Shown here piece after piece: positions 1-10,264 of a stretch of 64,000 nucleotides of DNA. Both the position numbers and the translations under genes were made by a program. The stretch is from Cornus controversa. Lineage: Eukaryota; Streptophyta; Magnoliopsida; Cornales; Cornaceae. Numbering within the stretch: the first letter of the stretch is position 1; each line of letters begins with the position of its first letter. The DNA is taken from assembly GCA_026545225.1 (NCBI GenBank), contig CM048853.1, positions 48,347,755 through 48,411,754 of the forward strand, given 5' to 3'. The notes below the pieces were generated by a model. That model worked only from the letters and a program-made list of their open reading frames with translations, was not told the origin of the DNA and ran no database searches.

Positions 1-165
1 CTGCCCATATTCAACTCGGTTCAAATCTGCCCATTTTACCACACCTAGCTACTGTCGTGTCTAGTCGGGTCAAACATGGGTTGACGGGTTGACCCGACCC
101 ATATTCAACTCAACCATATTCGACCCGGTCTAAACCCACCCAATCCGCCCAGTTTGCCACCCCTA
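1..165. mobile_element. Terminus of a probable hAT-like non-autonomous transposon
   Basis: This stretch is rich in GACCCG/CGGGT-type words and ends in TTTGCCACCCCTA, which resembles the terminal inverted repeat (TAGGGGTGGCAAA) seen at the ends of many plant hAT-type elements. The sequence right after it (from about 164) matches TNL first-intron sequence at 1318 and 41850, so the boundary looks like an insertion edge. The other end lies outside the window, so no target-site duplication can be checked. Confidence 0.4.
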
Positions 166-262
166 ATTTTTATGAAGAGACTAATGCAAAATGTAGGCAC
201 AATTGTGTCTCAATTTTTTTTTCTTTTTATAAAAAAAATCTCATTAAAATATGAAGGGTTAG
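164..262 (+). repeat. TNL first-intron segment, copy 1 of a direct pair
   Basis: The segment containing AAGAGACTAATGCAAAAT recurs at about 1318-1410, 29935-30015 and 41845-41945, each time upstream of an NBS exon. It therefore marks homologous first-intron sequence of the TNL paralogues. In TNL-A it occurs twice, flanking about 1.06 kb of foreign sequence (263-1317). Confidence 0.7.
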
Positions 263-1068
263 GTGCAAGAAATACTCTCACTATATACAAAAATGTGCAA
301 AAATTACACACCAATTTAGAATACTCATATCACCCCTCACTAGTTGTCTCCGATGAGCAAATACCCCCTTCGGACTAGATTCCGTCCAAAAATGATCATT
401 GACCAACATGTCTGACTTAAAAATTAAATCAAATCCCAAAATTATCCTTTTCTAAAGACCATAATGCCCCTCTATATAAGTTAAGACCCTGTTTGGCTAA
501 CTCATTCTCTCCTTAACTGATTTTTCTCTCTCTTGCATGCATTCATTTATACACATCTATACAAACACACACACACACACACTATATATATATATATACC
601 CACAATCATCAAATTGTGCCTTTTAACTGAATTAGAGTGGACATATTATATATAAATGCATCGTGTATATAATATATATAGGCATTGTTACCTTCCAAAA
701 TATATATCCATGTTGTGGGTTTAAAATTTTGGGTAAGCTGATTTTGATTTTTCTTCAACTATTTCTCTATTACACTGGGCTTCCTCTTTATTCTTGGTGC
801 AATAATTCATGCTACTCTAATGTAATCAAAGGCACAAATCTCATATGCAGTCAGACCCACTTCCCTTTGTCCTTTCTCTTTTTCAATCGCGATTGAACCC
901 AAATTACGATTCCATAACGATGAATATATTAAGAAAATGATTGAAGTGAAATTAGCCTACTATATACGAAACTTTATAGAAGCATGACAGATGAGATGAA
1001 TTCAATATCTAATACACATACAATATATATATATATACACACACACACAAACACAAACACACATACAA
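263..1068. other. Gene-free foreign sequence inside TNL-A intron; microsatellites
   Basis: I see no gene here. It holds an (AC)n(TA)n tract near 565-597, an (AT)n/(AC)n tract near 1022-1064 and AT-rich low-complexity sequence. Wording near 290-365 resembles transposon ends (phrases like GCAAATACCCCC), but I cannot define an element. Confidence 0.5.
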
Positions 1069-1324
1069 GAGCAATTGGGTGTGGACATGAGAACGAAGGC
1101 TTGTTCATCGGCGCGGCTTGCTCTCGCTTCCTTTGCAGATCAAAGGATCATCGTTCTCGTACTGCCTTGTCGATCGCAATTTCACATCCTCATCGAATCT
1201 CAACTTCAACTCAGCTTCCTCCGGCGACTCAGTCACAGCTCCGTTTCTCCAGAACTCCAAAATCAACACCTTCCTCTACGTTGGACTCACCAGACTTGGC
1301 GTCGGTGGTCAGATCCTCAATTAA
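1069..1324 (+). pseudogene. Captured fragment of an A1 aspartyl protease (ASPG1-like)
   Basis: Two frames together read like the central part of a plant pepsin-type aspartyl protease of the ASPG1 (guard-cell aspartic protease) type. Frame one gives IGCGHENEGLFIGAA (about 1072-1118). After a frameshift and the loss of roughly nine codons (the usual GLLGLGGG stretch), frame two gives LSLPLQIKGSSFSYCLVDR and then NSKINTFLYVGLTRLGVGGQ. This is under a quarter of a normal protein, with neither catalytic DTG/DSG motif. It stops where TNL intron sequence resumes at about 1318. It is a non-functional captured fragment, probably moved by a transposon or by repair. The family call is from memory of family motifs. 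Confidence 0.75.
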
Positions 1325-1847
1325 TTTTTATAAAGAGACTAATGCAAAATCTACACGATTGTGGGACTCAGGTTTTTTTTTTTTTTTTAAATCCCATTAG
1401 AATATGAATAACTTAAATTCTAGGTGTTTTAAATGACATGAAAGCATGATGAAAGAATAAAGTCAATAACTAGAAAATAGAAATAAGAAGACAAGTTTTA
1501 AGAAAGGAAATGTGGTTAAGATTGTGAACAATAAAACGCTTATCATGAAGTTGCTTTCTTAAGCTAGATTCAGAATTTCGTGTATATTCTTGCATTTTGA
1601 AACAATTTTCTTTCTTTATTTTCAATATCTTTAACATATCATTGATTGTGTAATTCTATTAATGCAAGATTGTACAACATTCAAAATTCTACATCAATAT
1701 GTTTGTGGCAATGTCTAAACTAAACAACATGAAATTTAGTATATTTTGTTTGCATTTTTCGATAACTTCTTGATTCGTTTCAACTCACGGCATGTTTTCT
1801 TTGCTTTTATTCTCTTACCCCATTTCCTATTCCCATGCAATTTGTAG
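1325..1847 (+). other. Rest of TNL-A first intron, ending at the NBS-exon acceptor
   Basis: This matches the sequence upstream of the NBS exons of TNL-B (29935-30461) and TNL-C (41850-42323), including the phrase TTGATTGTGTAATTCTATTAAT. It ends in a pyrimidine-rich stretch and TTTGTAG, the conserved acceptor before the NBS exon. Confidence 0.7.
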
Positions 1848-4424
1848 GTATGAGTCAAATTTTATCCAGAAAATCGTTAAAGAGGTTGGAAACAAATTGA
1901 ATCGCATAGTTTTGAGTGTTTGTATGTACCCAGTTGGATTAGATTCTCGTATAAATGACATTAATTTGTGGTTACAAGATGGATCTAACAAAGTTGGGAT
2001 AGTGGCAATTTGTGGGATGCGTGGAATAGGGAAGACAACCATTGCAAAAACTGTGTATAACCTAAACTTTGACAGATTTGAAGGTAGCACTTTTCTTGCA
2101 AATGTAAGAGAAACATCGAAAGAACCCAGTGGTCTGGTTCGCCTACAAAGACAACTTCTTTCAGATATCTTAAAGGTGAAAAAAATAAAAATTAACAATG
2201 TTGATGAAGGAATCATAAAGATAAGAGATGCTATTTGCTGCAAAAGAATTTTACTTGTTCTTGATGATGTGGATGAACAAGACCAATTAAATGCAGTACT
2301 CACAATGAGGAGTTGGTTTCAACAAGGAAGTAAAATTATCATAACAACTACAAATGAACAATTGCTGAAGGCACATGAACTGCACGAGAAGCACAGAGTT
2401 AAGGAATTAACTAATGATGAATCATTTCAACTCTTCAGTTGGCATGCCTTTGGACAAGACCGTCCCATTGAAGGTTATATGGAGCACACAGAAAGGGTTG
2501 TAAAGTATTGTGGAGGGCTTCCTTTAGCTCTTCAGATTTTGGGTTCTTCTCTATATGGGAGAAGGGTAGATGTGTGGGAAAGTGCAATAAAGAAATTGGA
2601 AGCAATTTCTGATGGCCAGATCATAACAAAACTCAAAATTAGCTTTGATTCTTTGGAAGGGGAGCACGACAAAGATTTATTCCTTGACATTGCTACTTTC
2701 TTTGTCGGAAAGGACAAAGATTTTGTAATTACATTACTAGATGATGGTTGTAAATGCTTCCCAAAGTTTGGCATTGACAACCTCACTCGTAGGTCTCTCT
2801 TAATTATCAATGAAAATAACAAGCTGACAATGCATCAGTTGCTTCGAGACATGGGAAGGGATATTATACGTCAAGAATCACTCAAGGAACCGGGGAAACG
2901 CAGCAGACTGTGGCATCATGAGGATTCCTTAAATATATTGAGAGAGAAAACCGTAAGAATTGTAATTTCTGTGTTTATTTGCATGTTTTTGTTGCATGGT
3001 GTAGTTACTTAGTGAGTCATTTTCATTAGGGAACAGAAACCATTGAAGGCCTCATCCTCAACTTGCATGGAAGCAATTTATCGAAGCGACGTGGTACTGG
3101 TCTGGGCTTCTTCTCTTGGCTCCCTATAACTTCTGCCTTGACAGAGTCATCTTCCACATCAAATGAAGTAGACTTACAAACTGATGCATTTTCAAGCATG
3201 CACAATCTAAGACTGCTCCAGCTTAATAATGTAAAGCTTACTGGAAATTACAAACAATTTCCTAAGAAGTTGAGATGGTTGTGTTGGCGTGGGTTCTCTT
3301 TGGAAATTTTACCCATTGAGTTTTCTTTGGAGAACCTGGTTGCTCTTGAGATGAAAAATAGCAACTTGAAACAAGTTTGGAAGGGAAAAAAGGTATCATA
3401 TTGAGTTCTCTTTTGATTTTTTTTTCTTATTCTTTTCTTTGGATATTAATATGAATATTCATATAAAGTAGCTAACTTCTTACTTTTTTTTTTACAGTTC
3501 CACAGATCATTGAAAGTCCTCATTCTCAGCCATTCCAATGGCGTTACCAATACGCTTGACTTCTCAAATGTCCCTAATCTTGAGAGATTGATTCTTAAAG
3601 ATTGCATAAATTTGATTGAGTTTCACGAATCTATTTGGGAATTGGAGAGACTAGTTTTGCTGAATCTAAAAGATTGCAAAAATCTTAGGAATCTTTCATC
3701 GGAAATTGGCCGGCTAAAATTTCTTGAAATTCTCATTCTCTCTGGTTGCTCAAAGCTCTTCGAGTTGCCTAGAGAGCTGAGCAGGATGGAGTCTTTGAAA
3801 TTGCTCCTTACTGACAGAACTGCCATAAATCAATCACTGTCAACAACTACTGAAGTAAGATTCTGGCTTTCACACTTGTGGTACTGGGGATTAGGACCAA
3901 GAGAAAATCCAAAATCCATATGTTTTTCATTGACTTCTTTACCACGCTCGTTAACAAGCTTAAGTCTTCAAGACTGCAATATATCGGATGATGCTATTCC
4001 AAGAGATCTTGGCAGCCTATCCTTGTTGCAGGAATTGGATCTAAGTAAAAATCCGTTCTGTAGCCTACCAGAGAGCATCAAGGGTCTCACTACGCTCAAT
4101 GCACTTGGATTACATGATTGCAGAGAACTCCGATCAGTCCCCGACCTCCCAATGAGTTTACGGATTGTGAATTTAAGTAACTGCTTGTCATTGGAAATGG
4201 TAACAAATCTACCAATCCCGTCCACTTCAATAATTGTCGTGTTTATCACAGGCTGTAAAAAACTACTTGAAATTCAGAGATTGTTTAAGTTGGAACCCAT
4301 TGGAAACATTGATGCAAAAATGATGGGCAATTTGGGCTTGTCCAACTTGGAATTCTTGGGAAATGTTGAGGTGTGCTTGTTCAATATCATGCACTGGTCT
4401 TGGAGTAGTGTTCCCCTCCAGGTG

Positions 4425-4461
<37 letters not shown>

Positions 4462-5258
4462 ATTATATATTTATATATATATATTTATATATATAAGAGC
4501 TAAAAATTATGATTTTCATGCTGTAGGGACTGACTGAATTTGGTATATTTAGCACTTATCTCCCTGGGAGCGAGGTTCCAAGCTGGTACAACTTTAAGAG
4601 CACGAGATTTTCGATATGTTTTAAAGTACCTGTTCCTCCACTTCCCAATATGAATATGAAGATCCAAGGCTTGAATGTATGTGTTGTCTATGCATATAAT
4701 GCGGAATTTCATAATCTAGATGCTTACGAGACATTATGTCGTATTATAGTTAGTAATAGGACCAAGGGTCTTCAGTGGGTCTATGGGCCAACGTTCATAG
4801 GCATTCCATGCGTAAACAAAGATATGATATGGTTAAGCCATTGGAAGATCAGGAAAGAGCTGCAAGTGGACGATGAAGTAAATGTTTCAGTGGTACTATG
4901 GCCTTTTTTAGAGATAAAGGAGTTGGGTATCCATGTCGTGTTCGACCAAGAAGATAAGAGTAAAGCATACAACGCCTATCCTTATTGTCAAAATGTGGAT
5001 GATGCAGATATGTCGGCATACCAGGTGTTGACTACAGGCGTGTACTTCTTTTCCAATGCAGATTTTTGCCCTGTTTTCCCTGGCACCTTGGGGCTCTTCA
5101 GCTCGATTCCAAGCGAACAGAACATAAATATCCAAAGAAAACTATCGTCAGCGAACCCTGACAGTCAGTCTGCACGACTAAATCTGAATTTTGTGGGGCC
5201 GGAAAGTGAGTTTGGGCGGGGTCTAACACGACTAAAACTGTTTTTAATGGGGGCCTGA
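1848..5258 (+). CDS. TNL-A: NBS-LRR-C-JID part of a TNL resistance gene (TIR exon not in window)
   Basis: Proposed exons are 1848-2952, 3030-3392, 3498-4421 and 4527-5258, all with GT/AG borders and one open frame of about 1040 codons. Exon 1 of the window is the NB-ARC domain: P-loop GMRGIGKTT (near 2014), kinase-2 KRILLVLDDVD, RNBS-B GSKIIITTTNE, GLPLAL (CGGLPLALQILG), RNBS-D LFLDIATFFVG, and an MHQ triplet in place of MHD. The next two exons carry the linker and leucine-rich repeats. The last exon is the C-JID (post-LRR jelly-roll domain, starting GLTEFGIFSTYLPGSEVPSW). The NBS exon begins in phase 2, as in paralogues that have a TIR exon, so a TIR exon is expected upstream of position 1 or has been lost. 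Family role: intracellular effector recognition through LRR and C-JID. The last 35 or so residues (from about FSSIPSEQN) are not shared with TNL-B or TNL-C. Confidence 0.85.
4422..4526 (+). repeat. Last intron of TNL-A with (CT)n and (AT)n microsatellites
   Basis: The intron starts GTGCTCTCTCTC right after the codon CAG and runs through a (CT)n then an (AT)n tract to the acceptor CTGTAG. Equivalent (CT)n introns occur in TNL-B (32947-33008) and TNL-E (61129-61207) but not in TNL-C. Confidence 0.75.
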
Positions 5259-6149
5259 AACTGAGAATGAGTTTGGACGGGTTCTAAAAGCTCCCTCCCC
5301 CTAACAGGCCCACACTACCTTACAATACAATTGTCATGTATCTGATGTAATCTTATTTTGAATCCATTTAAAATCATTGAACTCATTAAATATAAAGCCT
5401 ACTGTTTCTTTCTAGCAATATGGTGCACACAAATATTGAGAGAACTAGTTTGGAGACAATTTAATTTATTGATATGTTTTTTCTTAGTAGCAGTAGTTGC
5501 CCAATCAATCAGATTGGTTTAGAGAATAAGATGGCCATTGAACCCCCCAAATTTCTCTTCTTGCCTCATGCAGGACTCACAGCTAACAGAAGAGATAATT
5601 CCACATCTTTGCAACCTAATTGTCCTGTGAATAAGTAAACGCCATTTTTGGACCATGAGCTAGAATCCAAACAACAGAGAGTCTGTGTAAGATATAGGCC
5701 AATTCCATTGACCAGCACATTGTTTCCCAAACAATGGGAGCGCAACTTTTGTCCATGGAATTTTGTTTATGTGGAGACTCGAACCTTCAATGGGATTTTG
5801 TTCCTATAGAAAGTGGAACCCTCACCTTTCACTTTGAGAGATTGAGGAGATGGTCTTTGGGGGGGGGGGGGGGGGGGGGAGATTGTAAAGTAAAGAAGGA
5901 TTGTTGAATTGAATTAGTCGCATAGATTTTCTTAGTGGGTAGACCTACCTCCCTCTTCTTTTTACAGATAAGACATTACTCCAGGGCAATTTTGGGCCAC
6001 CTTTACTCAAATGTTTTGAATACCATTCAAAACTTTCTTCGGCAAGATGAGAGTAGAGGATAAAGAAACTTGTATCAAGAAAAGAATATAATTTATATAA
6101 TTTTCTTGTCAACCAAACATTGCTGATTGCGCCATTGAAGCAGTTTGTA
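5259..6149. other. Downstream of TNL-A; no gene; G21 homopolymer
   Basis: No coding sequence is recognised. Wording such as GGAGACTCGAACCTTCAATG (near 5773) followed by GAGAGATTGAGGAGATGG (near 5838) recurs in weaker form near 6980-7040 and 46110-46170, so a dispersed or co-duplicated repeat is likely. Confidence 0.5.
5859..5879 (+). repeat. Run of 21 G
   Basis: An uninterrupted G homopolymer in AT-rich sequence. It could form G-quadruplexes, is likely length-variable, and may be an assembly-sensitive spot. Confidence 0.95.
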
Positions 6150-6315
6150 GAAACAGAACCTGTCTAAGCTGCTTCTCTTGGCTCCACATAACATTGCTTT
6201 TTCGAGAGGGCATAGGTATAGGTATGCCCTCTCTGAATCCTGTAACTGCTTGTTGCTGTTTTTATAAAATTGTCTTCAAGGATGCACAGGTTGAGACTAC
6301 TCAACCCCAATGCCA
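6150..6315 (+). pseudogene. Strongly decayed TNL linker-exon remnant
   Basis: The phrase CTTCTCTTGGCTCC (near 6173) and the phrase TCAAGGATGCACAG followed by TTGAGACTACTC (near 6275-6302) match the FSWLP and FSRMHNLRLLQL parts of the TNL linker exon (compare 43669-43785 in TNL-C). Between them the homology is lost and a hairpin lies at 6205-6232. No frame remains open. Confidence 0.55.
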
Positions 6316-7476
6316 ACTAATATAAAAGAGGGCAGGAAGAGAAGGGTGTCTCACACAACACAAATGCTCGTTGCCATTGCCAAGAAGTCACTAGTGGAGA
6401 GCTATCAACATATCTTTCAAAAAGTATTCAGACATCATGTTATTTATAAATTTATATATGTTATACAACTACTACTGCAGTTTATTGTTATTTCATATAC
6501 TTATTTATTTTTCTATTTAGTTATTTATTTATTTTATCTTGACTTTCCTATTGCATGTACCCAAAGTCCGAATGTGAAAAAGAGGGAGGTTAGATAGACA
6601 TCCGATTTATGTCAAATCTTTTTGATGAATTTTCATTTAATTGAAGAGAATTCATATGACCGACCTAATTCATATGAAATTAAGGCAAAGATAAATGATA
6701 ATGTTAGCTATCTCTGTCTTTTTCTATATCTACATCTCGTGTTTACTAGAATTGATTGAATTCCATTGTTTATGTTGAATTTTAAAGACCCTTCTGTACA
6801 TAAATTGTGCTCCAATAATTTTTCTCTTTTTGGGATAATTATTTCATGGTTCACACTGAATTGCAATGATGTTTTATGTTAATGACCATTTTCATACACA
6901 AATACAACAATAACAACTAAATTCTTTTTTTCAAATACAACAATACTGATAAGAAACTTACGCACTCATTTGTTTCTGCAGAGACTCAAACCCTAACATT
7001 TTACTTTAGAAAGTTGAAGAGATACCACTGAACTATATCCTTCGATGGTAAAGAAGGATATATTATTGAATTGAATTAGTTTGATAAATGTTCTAAAATA
7101 TATGTCTTATTCAAAGATAAATTTAAAAATTCTTAATTTGCGCATTAATAGTTCCCTCTTCTATTACTTATAATAATCTTCTCAATATGTTTTCAATACC
7201 ATTCAAAACTTTGTTTGGCAAGATGACAGTAGAGGATAAAGAAATTTTTTTGAGAAAAGAATAGAATTTATAAGCTGCAGTCTACCTCCAGAACCTTTAG
7301 AAGTAATCCTATGAATGAGAGGTTTACAATCAAGTGCTTTGAAGTCTTGAGGTAATTAAAGAAATTCCCAAGGGTCTCACTTTAAGGGACTCCCACAAAA
7401 TGGTGGTGATGTAAACAAGTATTATCCTTATTTTGGCTCCCAAATTAACCAACTGAGAGAAATAACAAAAAGAACA
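6316..7476. other. AT-rich sequence with no recognised gene
   Basis: No domain is recognised. A segment near 6840-6910 (ATGTTTTATGTTAATGAC) recurs downstream of TNL-E near 62065-62110, so it is probably co-duplicated 3' flank of the TNL units. Confidence 0.4.
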
Positions 7477-7754
7477 ATACTTACCTACTCACCGGTGTGT
7501 AGGTGAACCTTCCTGACCGCTGATGTGTTCAAATAAAAAATAAACACATCAATTTTAATTATAAAATTAAATTTAAAATGTAATAAATAAGTATAATAAA
7601 TGAGGTTTAAAATGCAATAAATAAGTATAATAAATGAGATTGATCTCATTTATTATTCTTATTTATTATATTTTAAAGCTGATGTATTCATTTTTTATTG
7701 GAACACATCAGCAGTCAGGAGAGCTCACCTACACACTAGTGAGTAGGTAAGTAT
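7477..7754. mobile_element. Foldback MITE, about 276 bp
   Basis: The left arm starts ATACTTACCTACTCAC and continues through GGTGTGTAGGTGA, CTGATGTGTTC and an AT-rich part; the right end is its near-complete reverse complement (..GTGAGTAGGTAAGTAT). The arms pair over more than 100 bp, so almost the whole element is one hairpin. The left arm has a short tandem duplication (two units containing AATAAGTATAATAAATGAG). TA dinucleotides sit at both edges, which would suit a mariner-type element, but the inverted repeat runs a base or two past them, so the superfamily is left open. Confidence 0.8.
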
Positions 7755-8039
7755 TATCCTAACAAAAAAACAGACATGGTGTATCTGTGGTATGGGCTAA
7801 GATAAGCTCATATATATTATGATTGATGAATTTAAAGTTAACAGAGATTGAAGAGAATTCTCAACATGTACTGTGATTATGAAAAGCAACCAAAACCATT
7901 ACTTGGGATTTAGGTTGAGATCAAATAATCAGGAATCTCAAGTTGTAGTTGAGCTGGTTATTGTCTCTTAAGTTGATCTTTGATATCCAAGTATACATAT
8001 CTAACACTGCATCAATAAAATAGAAAGGTTTCATTGATA

Positions 8040-8540
8040 TGCTCTCTCTCCCCTTCTCTTAAAACCCGAAGGTCTCCGATTCGAGCTCTGGGCGTTGCCG
8101 GAGCAGCTCAAAAATGGTGGGTTGCTTCATACCAGTGTGGGATGGAAGTGGGACTCCGACTGTATGTCGAGCCGGAGGTTCTGTGATAATTACCTTCAAC
8201 TACTCTCTCGCTCTCTTCTTCCCAGCTTCTCACTGGGTTGCTTCAAACCCGTCTCTGAATTCAACTATCTCGGCCAAGAAGAGACCCAATTGGCTCGTAA
8301 ATTTGGTCACAGAGGAACGAGACGCGGTTACAGGCTTACAACATATATCAGTGGTTCAGATGATCAAGAAGACACAGAAAGGTCGAATTGGAGGGAGAGA
8401 ACACCAAATTATTTGATGGGTCTGATGATTTTGATGCAATCAATTCTACTATTGTTCTGGGCGTTGGTCCTCTAGCAATCACTAAAAGTTACTCACCAGT
8501 CACCATTGATCATCATTACTGGCATGTGAGTGATCTTTTT
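8040..8540 (+). pseudogene. First-exon fragment of a PMP22/Mpv17-family gene, copy 1
   Basis: Across shifted frames the segment reads like the N-terminal region of a plant Mpv17/PMP22-family membrane protein (At1g52870 type). It gives CFKPVSEFNYLGQ, then RGYRLTTYISGSDDQED, then AINSTIVLGVGPLAITK and TIDHHYWHV. The last part resembles family wording such as INATIVLAAGTxAVTKLLTIDHDYWHG. The frame is broken several times and only the part up to about the first exon border remains. A more decayed paralogue lies at 46660-47010. The family match is from memory; confidence is moderate. The TR-GAG element lies just after it, at 8548. Confidence 0.6.
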
Positions 8541-8547
8541 CTCTTAT

Positions 8548-8894
8548 TGATGAAGCAAAAATCCACCCCGAACTGATCAAACGCCAACCTGTAAAAAAAA
8601 GACAAGAGAAGGGTAATCGAGAGGGCACCGGCGTGGTGCCGGCCGACTACGCTCCGACGATCAAGTCAGAAATCGAAAGAGCTTTCTTAGCTATAAAGGA
8701 ACTCAGAGGGTATTTATTGCGTACCTGGTATGTGGATCGTCTTTGTATTTATAGCAGTCAAGCAAGGTTGTTTCCTAGTGAGAGACTGGCTCTTAGAGAT
8801 AGGAAGTCCTGGTTAAAATAGACTCCCTATCCACGTCACTTCGAACTCATCCTTCACGTTACACGTTTCATAATTCTAGTCAAATACTCTATCA
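8548..8894 (-). repeat. 3' LTR of the TR-GAG element
   Basis: 347 bp, TG..CA ends, almost identical to 12402-12748. On the element's coding strand this is the downstream LTR. Confidence 0.93.
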
Positions 8895-8906
8895 GATGCC
8901 CCCTGT
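8895..8906 (-). other. Polypurine tract of the TR-GAG element
   Basis: Read on the minus strand, ACAGGGGGCATC lies directly before the 3' LTR, the expected place for plus-strand priming. Confidence 0.6.
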
Positions 8907-9049
8907 TCATAAGGGTCGAGTGCTGGGCCTTATGAACACTTTGGACTGCTCGTCTGGCATATAAATAAATACTTTTTTTCCTCCCTTTTTCTTTCCTTTC
9001 CTTTCCTTTCCTCTCTTTTCCTTTCTTTTTTTCTTTTTTCTTTTTCTCC

Positions 9050-9350
9050 CGCGCGCGGCAAGCGCCGGGTGGGCCCGGCCAGGCAGTGCCTGCTGCGCCC
9101 GGCCAGGCTGCCCCCGGCCGCGCCCGGCCCGGCCATGCCCGTCGCCCAGCCAGGTGGGCCCGGCAGCGCCCGGCCGCGCCCGGCCAGGCGCTCGGCCAGG
9201 CCCGGGTCCCACCCAGGCGGGCCCGGCCCGGCGCTTAGCCTGGTCGGCCCGGTGGGCCCGGTCGCGTCTGGTCCGGTCGGCCCGTCCTTAGTCGGGCCGA
9301 TTTCTTCCTGGGCTTGGTTTTTGGTCGGGCGGTTTATTCTTGGGTCCGAC
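9050..9350 (-). repeat. GC-rich imperfect repeat block in the TR-GAG element
   Basis: Variants of GGCCCGGCCAGGC are repeated for about 300 bp, followed by GGTCGGCCCGG variants. The composition is far above the surrounding AT-rich DNA. Open frames on both strands here (proline/glycine/alanine-rich) follow from the composition and are not called as genes. Confidence 0.8.
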
Positions 9351-9809
9351 CTTTGACCGGTATATAAGAACCCGGTTTATATATATATATATAAAATGAT
9401 TGTCAGTTTGAAGAATCGAACCTTAACTAATAAGCTAAGATGGTCTCACCCTAACCATTATGCCAATAACTCACTTGGTTAATAAACTCTAATTAATAAG
9501 CTTAATAGCGCAGCTCTTGATAAAGCCATGTGACCACATTGGCGGAACTTACCTGCCTTTTGCTAAAATCCCTTTTACCAGGTTGTGCCCCCGTAGGGTA
9601 GGTTAATAATGTTTTTGGATTAATCATCCCACACTTTTCATTAAAGTCCCTTGAAAAAGCGTGGTCGTGTCCCCTTAGTAGGGCTAGGCCCTTGTAAGGC
9701 TGAGCTTGTGCCCCCGTAGGGCTGTCGGGATTCATCCATCCCGCCTTTTTTTGTTAAAGGCCCTCCTTTGAGGTGTATCCCCGTAGGGTGGCCTTCGTAG
9801 GCTGCGCCC

Positions 9810-10080
9810 CTGTAGCGTTGGGCAATGCCTGGCTGGGCCTGGCAGCGCTTGGATGGGCCCGACAGCGCCTGGCTTGGCCGGGCAACGCCTGGCTGGCCCG
9901 GCAGCACCCGACCTAGGCTGGGCAGCGTCTGGCCTCCTGGGTAGCGCTTGGCTTTGCTGGGCAGCGCTTGGCTTTCTGGGTAACACTTGGCTTTGTTGGG
10001 CAACACTTAGCTTTGCTGGGCAGCACTTGGCTTTCTGGGTAGCACTTGGCTTTGCTGGGCAGCGCTTGGCTTTCTATCCG
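9810..10080 (-). repeat. Tandem array of GGGCAGCGCTTGGCTTT-like units
   Basis: Repeats of about 15-30 bp with the core GGGCAGCGCTTGGCTTTC/GCT, diverged from one another, inside the TR-GAG element between gag and the 3' LTR. Confidence 0.8.
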
Positions 10081-10264
10081 TTGTTTTCCTAGCCGTTGCT
10101 GCCTCACCCTACGCCTGGCTTGAGTACTTGTGACCATTGCTAGCCATTGGAAAAGGACTTGGGACGGTATATTTCTTCTTCTTTTTTTATTGAAAATGGT
10201 TTATTTTGCGGAGGTAATTCTTGCAGCACAAGGGTTCATATAGGGATGTCCATATACATTCTCA

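Noticed and set aside
1827..2303. Long antisense frames over the NBS exons (also 42273-42719 and 32527-32928)
   Set aside because: Shadows of the conserved coding strand; they recur at the same place in each paralogue and have no own domain.
4423..4497. (CT)n/(AT)n tracts as a GAGA-type promoter inside TNL-A
   Set aside because: The tract is bounded by a donor and acceptor that keep the frame in three paralogues, so it is better explained as an intron.
8907..9356. Open frames on both strands, rich in Pro, Gly, Ala and Arg
   Set aside because: They follow from the GC-rich imperfect repeats inside the TR-GAG element; no domain, and overlapping frames are open on both strands.
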